Assembly (NCBI GenBank): GCA_027310365.1
Contig: DAIDAY010000004.1
Location: forward strand, 1 to 52,868
Source: a bacterium
GTDB taxonomy: Bacteria; Patescibacteriota; Minisyncoccia; UBA6257; GWB1-50-10
DNA: 52,868 bases
Direction of reading: 5' to 3'
The notes beneath the pieces were generated by a model. The model searched no databases. It was not told the origin of the DNA and saw nothing but the letters and a program-made list of their open reading frames with translations. Shown piece by piece: positions 17,197 through 26,973 of the stretch. The number at the start of each line of letters is the position of its first letter. The stretch's first letter is position 1. The translations under genes were made by a program, and so were the position numbers.

Positions 17197-19380
17197 ATGT
17201 TGAAAAGAAACGGGCTCCGAAACAACAAGGAACTGATTTCGACGGCCTTCCTTGTTTTTTTCTCCGTTCTTATATCCGCCATTGCGGCGGCCGTTGTTTA
17301 CGTGGTCATTATTATTAGGACGCTCCCCACCCCCGATCAGTTCTCGCTCCGCCAAACCAATCAGTCAACCAAAATATATGACCGAACCGGCGCAACACTG
17401 CTGTATGAAATCCACGGCGAGGAAAAAAGAACGATTATACCGTTCTCCGACATACCAACATACCTCAAAGAGGCGACGATCGCCCTCGAGGATGCCAATT
17501 TCTACACGAGACCCGCTTTCGATTGGGAAGGCATTCTCCGATCGTTGTGGGTGGACATCAAAGCTGGCGCTCCCGTCCAGGGAGGATCAACCATCACCCA
17601 ACAGCTTGCACGGAGTATTTTTCTTACACCGGAAAAAACGCTTTCACGCAAAGCAAAGGAATTGATCCTCGCGATAGAGCTGGAATCAAAATACTCCAAA
17701 GACCAGATCCTGAACTATTATCTAAACCAAATACCGTACGGATCGAACGCCTACGGCGTCGAAGCGGCAAGCGAGACGTACTTCGGAAAGCCGGCGAAGG
17801 ACCTCGACCTCGCGGAATCGGCGATTATCGCCAGCCTGCCGCAGGCGCCGAGCTACTACTCGCCATGGGGAGATCGCGCGAGCGACCTTCTGGCGCGCCA
17901 GAGACACGCGCTCGACAGAATGGTGGAATTTGGCTTTATCACCAAGAGCCAGGCAAGCGCCGCGAAGGCGGAACGGCTCGTCTTCGCATCGCCATCCCTG
18001 GGAACCATCAAGGCGCCGCACTTTGTGATGGCTGTCAAAAACTACCTCGTGAATAAATACGGCGAGGATGCGGTATTGAACGGCGGACTGAAAGTTGTGA
18101 CGACGCTCGATTTGAATATGCAGCAAGCTGCGGAGTCTGCCATCAAGACGGGTGTTAAAAGGAATATATCGCTCTATAACAGCAAAAACGCCGCCCTTCT
18201 TGCGGAAGATCCCAAAACGGGGCAAATCCTCGCTTTGGTGGGATCGGCCGATTACTTCAATCAGGACATCGATGGCAACTTCAATGTGCCGGTCCAGGGA
18301 CTGCGTCAGCCCGGTTCTTCTTTGAAGCCTTTCGTTTATTTGAAAGCATTCGAGAATGGTTATCCCCCAACAACCGTCGTTTTCGATGTACCGACGGAGT
18401 TTGTACCCAATAATCCTATCTGCACCCCTATCCCCGACTACAACAACACCTCGGCCGACTACAAGAATTCCTGTTTCCATCCCCAAGACTTCGAGCCGTT
18501 TCAGGGACCCATTTCTCTGGAAAACGCGCTGCCGCAATCAATCAACGTCGCAGCTGTGAAACTTCTCTATCTTACCGGCCTCCAGAACGTCCTTGGTGAA
18601 CTCCAAAACTTCGGCATCACCACCCTTAGTGAGCCGTGGAGGTATGGTTTGTCCCTTGTGTTGGGTGGTGGGGAGGTGAAAATGATCGACATGGTCAAGG
18701 CGTACGCCGTTCTTTCGCAGGAGGGTGTTGTGCGCGACCAGTCGATGGTTTTGGAGGTGGACGATGCGAGTGGCAACGTACTCGAAAAATACCGGGACAA
18801 CGCAAAGACAGTCGACAACCCGGCATCAATACGCTGGATCAATTACATCCTCTCCAACCCAACCCTCAGGCAGCCACTCTTTCAAGCGAGTTTCAACTTG
18901 ACCGTTTTCCCGGGCCGCGACGTCGCCCTCAAAACCGGGACAACGAATGATTATCGCGATGCATGGGCTTTCGGTTATACCCCCTCGCTGGTGGTCGGTG
19001 TCTGGGCCGGCAACAGCGACAATACACCCATGGAACGGCAGGGGACAAGTATTCTGGCCGCCGTACCGATCTGGAGCGATTTCCTCAACAAAGTCCTGCC
19101 GGCATACCCGCGGGAATTCTTCACCCCCCCCGATCCCCTTCTGCAATCGGATAAGCCGATGTTGAACGGCCGATACGTCAACAATTCACAAATCCACTCA
19201 ATCCTCTATTATGCCGACAAAGACAACCCAACCGGCCCCTCTCCAACAAACCCGGCCAACGACCCCCAATTCCTCAATTGGGAAGCGGGGGTGGTCAATT
19301 GGGCGTCACAGAACGCGCCGAACCTTTCCCCATACAATAAACCATCTCTGGGGGGCAACACCCCCTTCCCTAACCCCTGA
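17197..19380 (+). CDS. class A penicillin-binding protein (transglycosylase/transpeptidase, PBP1A-type)
   Basis: ALEDANFYTRPAFDWEGILRSL, GGSTITQQLARSIFL, LRQPGSSLKPFVYL, KTGTTNDYRDAWAFGY. Confidence 0.93.
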   Translation: MLKRNGLRNNKELISTAFLVFFSVLISAIAAAVVYVVIIIRTLPTPDQFSLRQTNQSTKIYDRTGATLLYEIHGEEKRTIIPFSDIPTYLKEATIALEDANFYTRPAFDWEGILRSLWVDIKAGAPVQGGSTITQQLARSIFLTPEKTLSRKAKELILAIELESKYSKDQILNYYLNQIPYGSNAYGVEAASETYFGKPAKDLDLAESAIIASLPQAPSYYSPWGDRASDLLARQRHALDRMVEFGFITKSQASAAKAERLVFASPSLGTIKAPHFVMAVKNYLVNKYGEDAVLNGGLKVVTTLDLNMQQAAESAIKTGVKRNISLYNSKNAALLAEDPKTGQILALVGSADYFNQDIDGNFNVPVQGLRQPGSSLKPFVYLKAFENGYPPTTVVFDVPTEFVPNNPICTPIPDYNNTSADYKNSCFHPQDFEPFQGPISLENALPQSINVAAVKLLYLTGLQNVLGELQNFGITTLSEPWRYGLSLVLGGGEVKMIDMVKAYAVLSQEGVVRDQSMVLEVDDASGNVLEKYRDNAKTVDNPASIRWINYILSNPTLRQPLFQASFNLTVFPGRDVALKTGTTNDYRDAWAFGYTPSLVVGVWAGNSDNTPMERQGTSILAAVPIWSDFLNKVLPAYPREFFTPPDPLLQSDKPMLNGRYVNNSQIHSILYYADKDNPTGPSPTNPANDPQFLNWEAGVVNWASQNAPNLSPYNKPSLGGNTPFPNP

Positions 19381-20476
19381 TGGGCATAACAACATAGAGA
19401 AGATTTTGCTCCCGAGAACCCCTCAGCTCCGCAGGCTTGTCGGAAGAATTGACGCCAAAAACAACTTCATCATCTCGACAAATTTTCAATCCATCAATGA
19501 GATACCTCCAGTTGAAAATGACCATAAAGTCGTCTCCTGTGATTTTTGCCGGTATCTTATACCTACTCTCGCCAAGCGCGGCATCCGAGGAAAATATCTC
19601 GAGGAATTTTCCATTATCTCCGCTTTTCAACCTGATGTCGCTCGCCTTCCCTGAAAAAGCGCTTACCAACCTCACAGCGCTCAAGAATTCTTCCCTCTGG
19701 ACAACAACTTCCGTCTTGAAGTCTTTGGGTATGATATTTTGGTAGTCTGGAAACGCGCCATCGATAATCCGCGATATGATTTTTTCATGATCACCCGCAA
19801 AGAGTATTTGATTGGAATCCGCGAAGATCGAAATCTCCTCGGAGCCAGAAAACATCTTAGCGACCTCCTGCGCCGTTCGGAGGGGGATGGTAAGAGAAAA
19901 ATCTTCCAAAGTTGACGTATACCCACCCACCCCCAACCACACCTCAGTAAGACGGAAGCTGTCCGTTCCCGCAAACGTCAAGAGATTGTTGGATTGGCTC
20001 ATGAAAACGCCGCTGATTTCCGGTCTAAGGGTGGAGTATTGGACAGAGACGAGGACATTTTTAAAAATCTCCCGCAGGTCGTCGCTTTTTATTTTGATAC
20101 ATTGTCCCGTATTGCTGATGTGGGGGATAATGGGAAATTCTTTAGGATCCTCATCTTGGATGATTCCCTCATAGTTGTCGGAACTTATGAGGATTTTATC
20201 CTTCTCCTTTTCGAGGGTAATGCGCTCCGCAGCTAAATTCCTCACAACGGAATGAAAAATAGAAAAGGGTATCGTCACCTCTCCATCCTCGATGATTTTT
20301 CCCGACATTTCACACTCAACCGCAATTTCCAAATTTGTCGAGATGAAAACAATCCTTCCTTTTAAAGCCCGCACGAGAAAGTTTTTCAAAATAGGGAGGT
20401 TGAGATTTTCCCCAACCGCGCGCTCCACACTCCCCAACGCTTCTAACAAGTTCGTTCTTAGTATTATTAACTTCAT
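19370..20476 (-). CDS. dnaN: DNA polymerase III subunit beta (sliding clamp)
   Basis: MKLIILRTNLLEALGSVERAVGENLNLPILKNFLV..., LLYVVMPIRG C-terminus. Confidence 0.93.
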   Translation of the reverse strand: MKLIILRTNLLEALGSVERAVGENLNLPILKNFLVRALKGRIVFISTNLEIAVECEMSGKIIEDGEVTIPFSIFHSVVRNLAAERITLEKEKDKILISSDNYEGIIQDEDPKEFPIIPHISNTGQCIKIKSDDLREIFKNVLVSVQYSTLRPEISGVFMSQSNNLLTFAGTDSFRLTEVWLGVGGYTSTLEDFSLTIPLRTAQEVAKMFSGSEEISIFADSNQILFAGDHEKIISRIIDGAFPDYQNIIPKDFKTEVVVQREEFLSAVRLVSAFSGKASDIRLKSGDNGKFLEIFSSDAALGESRYKIPAKITGDDFMVIFNWRYLIDGLKICRDDEVVFGVNSSDKPAELRGSREQNLLYVVMPIRG

Positions 20477-20616
20477 AGTAGTGCTAGTTGGCTTTGTGGC
20501 TTTGTGGATAAGGTGGAAACCTCATCCTTTTCTTTGTTTTTTTACCTTCCCTCTCTTTGATAATGTGTTGACAAGTGGTTGAGGCGCTGTTTATCCCCCC
20601 TCTTGTTTTTGATCTT
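20477..20616. other. candidate origin-proximal region with DnaA-box (TGTGGATAA at 20504-20512)
   Basis: dnaN/dnaA intergenic region with one good DnaA box and weaker candidates (e.g. TTTATCCCC). Confidence 0.4.
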
Positions 20617-21987
20617 TTAAAGTTTGTATAATCGTTCTCGGATGAGCATGATTTTTTGGTTGATGGCGGGATTTTGCGCTGTTTCTCGGGATATTTTTTC
20701 GCATGCGTGAATTGCCGTTGTGTGATCCCGTTTCCCCAACTTTTCCCCAATGTGCGGGAAGGAAAGTTTGAGGATATCTCTCATGAGGAACATGGCGATT
20801 TGTCTTGGTTCCACAATTTCCTGCTTCCTGCTCTTATTGGTCATATCGGAGGCGGGAATTTCGAAAAATTCGGCGACGACCCGTATAATATCCCCCGGCG
20901 TTATGTTTTTAGGAGTCGCTTGAGTTGCCTCGCCGATGATCTCATCAAGCTTTTTTGTGTCTATTTTTTGCTTTTTATACTGTTCGTAGAAAATAACTTT
21001 ATTGAGGACACCCTCCAATTCACGGATGTTTCTTTGCACTTTTGCGGCAATCTGCTCCAAAATGTTTTCGTGGATGGAAAGAGGTTGTGTTTGCGCTTTC
21101 GTCTTCAGGATGGCGAGGCGCATTTCGTAATCTGGGTACGTTACGTCGGCTATCATACCACCCTCAAACCTCGATCGAAGACGCTCTTCGAGAGTTGGTA
21201 TCGCGGACGGCGGGCGATCGGATGAGATAATAATCTGTTTATTGTTTTCATGGAGCGTGTTGAAGGTGTAGAAAAATTCCTGCTCGGTGGCCGTCTTTCC
21301 TCCAATAAACTGGATATCATCTATGATCAAAACGTCGATATCGCGATATTTTTTTTTCACATCCTCCATCCTCCTGTTGCGGATTGCCCAAACAACATCA
21401 TTGATGAATTTTTCAGATGAAATATAAAGAACCCGCGCCATGTTTTTATACCGGCTCGCAACCTCATTCCCCGCCGCCTGAAGAAGGTGGGTTTTCCCCA
21501 ATCCCACGCCGCCGTACACAAAAAGCGGATTGTATTTTTTCCCAATATCCTTTATAGCCGCCTGCGTCGCTGCCGTCGCGAGCTCGTTTGATGACCCCAC
21601 GATGAAATTTTTGAAGGTATATTTGGGATTGAGGTTGGTTTTTGGATCGATTTTTGAGTCGATGAGAGACGATTGAAGCGCCGCACCATCCTCTTTTTTG
21701 TCGTTTTTGATTTCTTCGTTTGTCGCGGAGCGGTTTTGACTCACCACCACATAATCAATATTTTTAATCGAACCCTCCATATTTCTCAGAGAGGTTAAAA
21801 TAATCTTGTGGTATCTGTTTTTCACCCACTCCTTCGCGAAATTATTCGGCAAACCAACCAAGCCGACGCCCTCTTTCTTATCCACGCTCACGAGCCGGCT
21901 ATTTTTTAACCATGTCAAAAAGTTCGGTTTTGATATTTGGAGTTCTATGTCTCCAAGGACGTTTTTCCAAATTTCTCTTTCTTCCAT
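20617..21987 (-). CDS. dnaA: chromosomal replication initiator DnaA
   Basis: NPLFVYGGVGLGKTHLLQAAGNEV, VLIIDDIQFIGGK, KRDHTTAIHACEKI; start MEEREIWKNVLGDIE preferred over the longer track ORF. Confidence 0.93.
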   Translation of the reverse strand: MEEREIWKNVLGDIELQISKPNFLTWLKNSRLVSVDKKEGVGLVGLPNNFAKEWVKNRYHKIILTSLRNMEGSIKNIDYVVVSQNRSATNEEIKNDKKEDGAALQSSLIDSKIDPKTNLNPKYTFKNFIVGSSNELATAATQAAIKDIGKKYNPLFVYGGVGLGKTHLLQAAGNEVASRYKNMARVLYISSEKFINDVVWAIRNRRMEDVKKKYRDIDVLIIDDIQFIGGKTATEQEFFYTFNTLHENNKQIIISSDRPPSAIPTLEERLRSRFEGGMIADVTYPDYEMRLAILKTKAQTQPLSIHENILEQIAAKVQRNIRELEGVLNKVIFYEQYKKQKIDTKKLDEIIGEATQATPKNITPGDIIRVVAEFFEIPASDMTNKSRKQEIVEPRQIAMFLMRDILKLSFPHIGEKLGKRDHTTAIHACEKISRETAQNPAINQKIMLIRERLYKL

Positions 21988-22206
21988 GGGTTCATGAACC
22001 AACCTCATTACCACCATCATAGACTTATTTTGAAAAGTTGCAACACTCATTTCAGGAACCTCAAGTGTCTTACTGGTGGATGAACTGTTGATAACTGTTC
22101 GAGGCGATGACCCCACTAAGACTGTCTCTGGGGTGAAGCCCAAGTCTTAACCTTCGGGGGGTGCTCGCCTCTTTCGAGAAAGTTTGGGGGGTTGTATAAT
22201 GGGGGA

Positions 22207-22335
22207 ATGTCGAGAACATACCAGCCAAAGAAAAGAAAAAGGAGCCGGACGCATGGATTTTTGAAGAGGTCTCGAAGCGGCGGAGGAATTCTGGCAAACC
22301 GACGGAGGAAGGGAAGGAAAAAACTCTCCGCATAA
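22207..22335 (+). CDS. rpmH: 50S ribosomal protein L34 (not in supplied ORF track)
   Basis: [48 protein letters not shown] 6 nt upstream. Confidence 0.93.
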   Translation: MSRTYQPKKRKRSRTHGFLKRSRSGGGILANRRRKGRKKLSA

Positions 22336-22336
22336 A

Positions 22337-22576
22337 GTGGATACGGCGGTGGTCATTGCAAGGAAGAAGGGAGCGCGGAAGCCCGTTGTTGTCGTCAGTA
22401 AAAAAGTTGCCCCCAAAGCAGCAGACCGCAATTTCTTAAAAAGGAGAATTCGCGCCGTCCTGCATCCTTTGGCGGAAAGAGGGTCGCATTTTTTTATTAT
22501 TGCCAAACCCGGGGCGCTTGATTTAAGCTTTAGAGAGCTTCGGGAAGAAATAACGTTGCAGATCAGAAACCAATAA
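22337..22576 (+). CDS. rnpA: ribonuclease P protein component (short form)
   Basis: VVVVSKKVAPKAADRNFLKRRIRAVLHPL RnpA core; position between rpmH and yidC. Confidence 0.82.
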   Translation: MDTAVVIARKKGARKPVVVVSKKVAPKAADRNFLKRRIRAVLHPLAERGSHFFIIAKPGALDLSFRELREEITLQIRNQ

Positions 22577-22580
22577 CCCA

Positions 22581-23267
22581 ATGCAGTATTTCATCAATAC
22601 TTACATATCAACACCCCTCTTCGACGTTCTTATTTTTATCTATAACAATATCGCTTTTCGCGATCTCGGCCTTGCCATTATTATCCTCACTGTCCTCGTG
22701 AGGATTATTCTCCTCCCCTTCTTCTACAAAGGGGCAAAAGATCAGACGCTCATGCAGCACCTTCAGCCGAAAATTAAGGAGATACAGGATAGGCATAGAA
22801 GCGACAAGACAAAGCAGGCCGAAGCGCTCATGTCGTTGTACCGAGAGCATAAAATAAATCCTCTTTCGAGCATTCTCCTGCTCATTATCCAAATCCCGAT
22901 ATTTGTAGCGCTCTTTGATCTCTTTAGTACCAAAATTAAGACGTACGCATTCGTATCGCCGACGCTCTTCACTCTCGTGGATTTAACCTCAAAAAGCGTC
23001 GTCCTCGTCCTCCTGGCGGCCGTTCTTCAGTACTTCCAAACAAAACTCATGATGGGCCGGCAAACAACCGGCGGCGGAGCGGCCGTCCGAATGCAGAAGG
23101 CCATGCTCGGAATCGGTCCCGTGATCACCATTCTCATCTTAATCAACCTCCCGTCGGCAATCGGACTCTATTGGCTTATCTTTACCGCATTTTCCTTCTT
23201 CCAGCAGATTTTTATCAACAAGGCGATTGCCAAGGCAACTCTTACTCCCCCCGCCTCGGCGGCGTAA
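22581..23267 (+). CDS. yidC: YidC/Oxa1 family membrane insertase
   Basis: LAIIILTVLVRIILLPFFYKGAKDQTLMQHLQPKIKEIQDRHRSDKTKQAEALMSLYREHKINPLSSILLLIIQIPIFVALF. Confidence 0.93.
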   Translation: MQYFINTYISTPLFDVLIFIYNNIAFRDLGLAIIILTVLVRIILLPFFYKGAKDQTLMQHLQPKIKEIQDRHRSDKTKQAEALMSLYREHKINPLSSILLLIIQIPIFVALFDLFSTKIKTYAFVSPTLFTLVDLTSKSVVLVLLAAVLQYFQTKLMMGRQTTGGGAAVRMQKAMLGIGPVITILILINLPSAIGLYWLIFTAFSFFQQIFINKAIAKATLTPPASAA

Positions 23268-23427
23268 GCTTTTAACAAAGCGCAGAGGCTGAGTTGTGCC
23301 CCGACAGTTTCAACTGGCGACGCGGTTTTTGTTCTGGGGAAGGTTACCACGACGTCAGTCGCGCAATACCACCGAGGGGGTTGAAAAAGAACTTCCGATA
23401 AGCGATAATGAGCACTTGAAGCGTCCT

Positions 23428-23859
23428 ATGGACACGGAAGAATATATAAAAAAATTTTTTGCCCTGATGGGCTTCGACCGAGTTGAGGTGAACGTCGACG
23501 AGGATTTGAGAAAAATATCGGTTGTTGTGGACGATGAGTTTTTTCGTTCGCAAATCCCAACCGTCCTGCAGCCCCTCGAACATCTCCTGAATCTCGCTTT
23601 GGAGCGGGACGACAATCATTCCTATATCATCGACATCAACTACTACCGCCGGGAACGGGAGCGGCTCATTGTGGAACTTGCGAAAGCTGGCGCCAAAAAA
23701 GCGAAGATGTCGAAGGGCGAGGTTGCCCTTCCGCCCATGAATTCGTACGAGCGGCGTCTCGTCCACATGGAAATTGCGTCCAATCCGGATTTAAAAACGG
23801 AAAGCGTCGGCGTCGGCAAAGAACGCCACATCGTCATCACGCCGATCGCAGGCGCCTAA
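23428..23859 (+). CDS. jag: Jag/KhpB-like R3H domain RNA-binding protein
   Basis: Follows yidC; PMNSYERRLVHMEIASNPDLKTESVGVGKERHIVI is an R3H domain. Confidence 0.85.
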   Translation: MDTEEYIKKFFALMGFDRVEVNVDEDLRKISVVVDDEFFRSQIPTVLQPLEHLLNLALERDDNHSYIIDINYYRRERERLIVELAKAGAKKAKMSKGEVALPPMNSYERRLVHMEIASNPDLKTESVGVGKERHIVITPIAGA

Positions 23860-23902
23860 AACCCACTTCATGGACGAGAGCGGGAAAAGGTGCTGGTGAT
23901 TT

Positions 23903-25087
23903 TTAATCGCCTGACGAAGGAAGTGCGAGCTGGTACAGCGCATTGTCGTACCGGTTCACGAAGTAAACATTGTTGCCGAAGGACGCGACATCGGTTGCGT
24001 CGATGAGGGGAATGCCGGGCGCCCCGCTCAGGATGACCGTTTTGGTATTCCGCGTTCCGAAGCTGTAATGGTAAAGGATGTCTATCGAGTAAAACGCTCT
24101 CTCGAGATAGTCGTCCGGCAGAACGATGTTTTGCGGCATATTCTCGGGATAGAAGCAGTAGACGGCGGACGAGGATGCATTGACCGACGAATCACATTTA
24201 TTGGGGAGCGTCTGGAAAGGAAGCGGTGTCGGGGTTATCGTGCTCAACTTCACGATATTGGTCGTCCCTCCGGCGGAAGATATGATCATGGAACCGTCGC
24301 TCGACGGCTCGGCGTACAAACCGCTTTGCGGCTGAAAAATCAGGTTGAGGGCCAAAGTCTTGAGATTGAGCTCCCACACGCTCGCTTGGTAGTACAAAGA
24401 GGGTTTTTCCGTGATCAGGAGAGTATTGGGAGCGTAAAATTTAAACCGGACGTCGCTCATGAAAAAATTATTCAGAATGGTTTTATACGAGGGTGGGTTT
24501 TTAGCGAGATCGATGAAGGAGAGCGAGAAGGCGTTCGCGTTTCTCACAATACCAATGAGCTGGTTCGCGTTTGCTCCCCAGGTAGCGTTCACGATGGATT
24601 GGGGAAGCGCGTGCCACGTTTTGTCCGCGGAACTGTAGATCGCCCACTGCGGAGAGCGGGGGTCGCCGAAGGCAGTCAGGACGTTTTGGCCGTTCTGGTC
24701 GACATCGATCGTATTGATAGCGTTCACCGGCTGCTGCGACTCGAAAACATCCCCCCCTTTTTCCCTTGCACCCCACACGTTTCCCGTTGGGTCGATGTAA
24801 TGCACGTCGCCCGTCTGCCGGTCGATCCAGTAGCCAAGGACGCTGCGACTCGAAATTTTTGAGAGCACCGGGACCGCCGGGGCGGTCGAGGTTGTGGATG
24901 TTTCTGCGTTTCCGTTTCCCCCCGCGAATCCCCCCGTCGTTCCTCCGGGAAGCGCCCCCCCCGTCGTTCCCGTTTGGTTTGTCGCCGGCGGGATCGGCTT
25001 TGGAACGAAAAACGTCCACACGAGATAGATGGCGGCGCCGATCACGATAATTATCACGAGGTATATGAATATTTTCCTTATTTTCAT
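23903..25087 (-). CDS. membrane-anchored extracytoplasmic protein, T4SS-associated, unknown
   Basis: Single N-terminal TM then long repetitive beta-type domain; start MKIRKIFIYLVII chosen. Confidence 0.65.
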   Translation of the reverse strand: MKIRKIFIYLVIIIVIGAAIYLVWTFFVPKPIPPATNQTGTTGGALPGGTTGGFAGGNGNAETSTTSTAPAVPVLSKISSRSVLGYWIDRQTGDVHYIDPTGNVWGAREKGGDVFESQQPVNAINTIDVDQNGQNVLTAFGDPRSPQWAIYSSADKTWHALPQSIVNATWGANANQLIGIVRNANAFSLSFIDLAKNPPSYKTILNNFFMSDVRFKFYAPNTLLITEKPSLYYQASVWELNLKTLALNLIFQPQSGLYAEPSSDGSMIISSAGGTTNIVKLSTITPTPLPFQTLPNKCDSSVNASSSAVYCFYPENMPQNIVLPDDYLERAFYSIDILYHYSFGTRNTKTVILSGAPGIPLIDATDVASFGNNVYFVNRYDNALYQLALPSSGD

Positions 25088-25944
25088 TGCTTTATACTCA
25101 CATGTATGTTGCTTCCCGTCGTATCTTGCGTCTTCGTGCCGGTGCATGGCGCCGGCGCTTTGAAATATTCGTTGAAGGGAGATAAACCCTGATCTTTGAT
25201 GTCCTGGATGAGCGTGTTTAATATTTGACAATCAGGCGAATCGTCTCGAAGTCTGATGGCGATGTCCGCACAAGTGCCGTTCTCGTGGCATGCCGACTGG
25301 TGGTCTAATGCCGGCGGATACGCTTCGGTTATCGCGATTGTTTTTTCCGGAAAAGTGTTTTGGAAATTGCGGGCCGCCACCTTCAGGAGATTCCACAGCG
25401 TCGTATTCAGCTGGCAATTCCCCGCAGTTTTGCACTGAACCTCGGTTATAGATGTTGTTACCGATATGGCGCTACAGTCTTCGCACGTCTGTGAAGCAGA
25501 GCTTTGATCGACCGGCGGAGGAGCTGTCGGCGGGGTCAGAGTCGTTAAGTTTGGATTGAGGGTTTTTAGTATGAGGAACGCTCCCAAGAGAATAACCAAG
25601 CCGAGGAGCGCCGAAGTGATGAAACTCCTTCCCTCGCGCTCTTTGTCGACGCTCCCCGAGATGGAGATGTAAATCGATCCGGCGACGATCATGCCGACCG
25701 CTAGAATGCCGCCGATGGCAAGCGCAAACTGGTAGAAAACCTGGATGTATCCCTGGAGAGTTGTTTGGTTGTATTGGCAGTTGCCGTTGGCGTCGAGAGT
25801 GAGGCAAGGCGGCGAAGAATTCAGCGTCAAGTCAAGACCGGCGCCGTTTGTTTTCGGCGCGAGGATGATGAGGGCGGCGAAGAGAACCGCCAGCGCCGTT
25901 TTTTTATTGAACAGAGAGGGTTGTATTGGAGGATACCGCTTCAT
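25084..25944 (-). CDS. VirB2/TrbC-like two-TM domain fused to M15-peptidase-like domain
   Basis: Signal peptide, two TM helices (FYQFALAIGGILAVGMIVAGSIYI..., FITSALLGLVILLGAFLIL), then SACHENGTCADIAI (HxxxxxxD) and C-terminal IHVSIKQ. Confidence 0.6.
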   Translation of the reverse strand: MKRYPPIQPSLFNKKTALAVLFAALIILAPKTNGAGLDLTLNSSPPCLTLDANGNCQYNQTTLQGYIQVFYQFALAIGGILAVGMIVAGSIYISISGSVDKEREGRSFITSALLGLVILLGAFLILKTLNPNLTTLTPPTAPPPVDQSSASQTCEDCSAISVTTSITEVQCKTAGNCQLNTTLWNLLKVAARNFQNTFPEKTIAITEAYPPALDHQSACHENGTCADIAIRLRDDSPDCQILNTLIQDIKDQGLSPFNEYFKAPAPCTGTKTQDTTGSNIHVSIKQ

Positions 25945-26590
25945 ACTGGTTCCGGTTGTTTTGAATCGACCCCTTGATGCCGATACCCTGACCGCTCGGC
26001 TGGTTTCCGATATTCAGCGAGAGGATATTATCGGAGTTGCTTGCAGTTTGTTGTGTTCCGTTGATATCCCACGAAAATGACAAGTCGCCGAAAGAAGATA
26101 TGTTGAAAAAGTAAGGTATAAGGGACAGGTTTATCGTCGAGTTATTTGCGACGGTGTTGCTGGGGTAAGGAGCATCGATGACCGCCTTGTAGGAAACGAT
26201 CGGTATATTCTCCGCCGCCGATACGGTCTGATCCGGCAGCTGTATGCGGACGTTCACGAAATGCGATCCGCCAGCCGTCTGGGTTACCTTGAAACTCGCC
26301 TGCTGCTGTCCGATCCCTCCGTCGAGGAAATCTTGGTCAAGATACCACAAAATGGGGCTTTGCGACACGTCGGCAACCTTCCCATTATTGAGAACGATCG
26401 CCGAAAGCACAATCGAAGAGCCATTCGTCGCCAGATGTTTCCCTGCGAAATTGGAGGGGCTGTAGCTGGTGGAAGACCACGTGATAGTTGCCGAGTAGGA
26501 GTTGGCCGGCGTTGCTTGCGCCCCCGCGCCCCCGCCGTTCAACAGAATGGCAGCCGCCGTGAAAACAACAAGGAGTCTCTTGCGTGTCAT
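25904..26590 (-). CDS. secreted protein, unknown (T4SS-locus associated)
   Basis: Signal peptide MTRKRLLVVFTAAAILLNGGGAGAQA; Ig-like composition. Confidence 0.6.
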   Translation of the reverse strand: MTRKRLLVVFTAAAILLNGGGAGAQATPANSYSATITWSSTSYSPSNFAGKHLATNGSSIVLSAIVLNNGKVADVSQSPILWYLDQDFLDGGIGQQQASFKVTQTAGGSHFVNVRIQLPDQTVSAAENIPIVSYKAVIDAPYPSNTVANNSTINLSLIPYFFNISSFGDLSFSWDINGTQQTASNSDNILSLNIGNQPSGQGIGIKGSIQNNRNQYEAVSSNTTLSVQ

Positions 26591-26973
26591 AGGGTTTTTG
26601 ATAGAGCGCCAGCGGCCTTTCCGATGCCTGTTTTGTCGGCAATCCCCGCTATCTTCTTGTTGCTGTTCATGACGTCGGTGATCGCGAACCCGACGCTTTT
26701 CAGAGAGAAGATGCCCACGAGCGGCAGGGAGCCGACCAGGCCGGTGATGAGGAAGGCATAATTCTTGATGTGTTTCAAAAACAGGAAAAATTGAACGAAG
26801 AACGTTACCACCAGACTTACGCCGGCAAACAGGAGATATATCGGAATGCCGACGCCGGGAACCGCTTGTATAAATCCTCCGATCAGTTCGACGAAATCGA
26901 CGAGCAAAAGAAGGGGGTAGATGAGCATTCGTTCTCCCCAGCCGATTTTCGGTTGTTGTTTGCTTTCATCCAT
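26587..26973 (-). CDS. small integral membrane protein, T4SS-locus associated
   Basis: Multiple hydrophobic segments, ATGA-type overlap with neighbours. Confidence 0.6.
   Translation of the reverse strand: MDESKQQPKIGWGERMLIYPLLLLVDFVELIGGFIQAVPGVGIPIYLLFAGVSLVVTFFVQFFLFLKHIKNYAFLITGLVGSLPLVGIFSLKSVGFAITDVMNSNKKIAGIADKTGIGKAAGALSKTL

Noticed and set aside
17722-18537. 271-aa antisense ORF within the PBP gene
   Set aside because: Low-complexity Arg-rich translation opposite a clear PBP1A-type gene
20656-21225. 189-aa plus-strand ORF opposite dnaA
   Set aside because: Shadow ORF; dnaA motifs on the minus strand are unambiguous
24068-24862. 264-aa plus-strand ORF opposite the T4SS-associated protein
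   Set aside because: No start context or domain; the minus-strand ORF has a TM anchor and fits the operon
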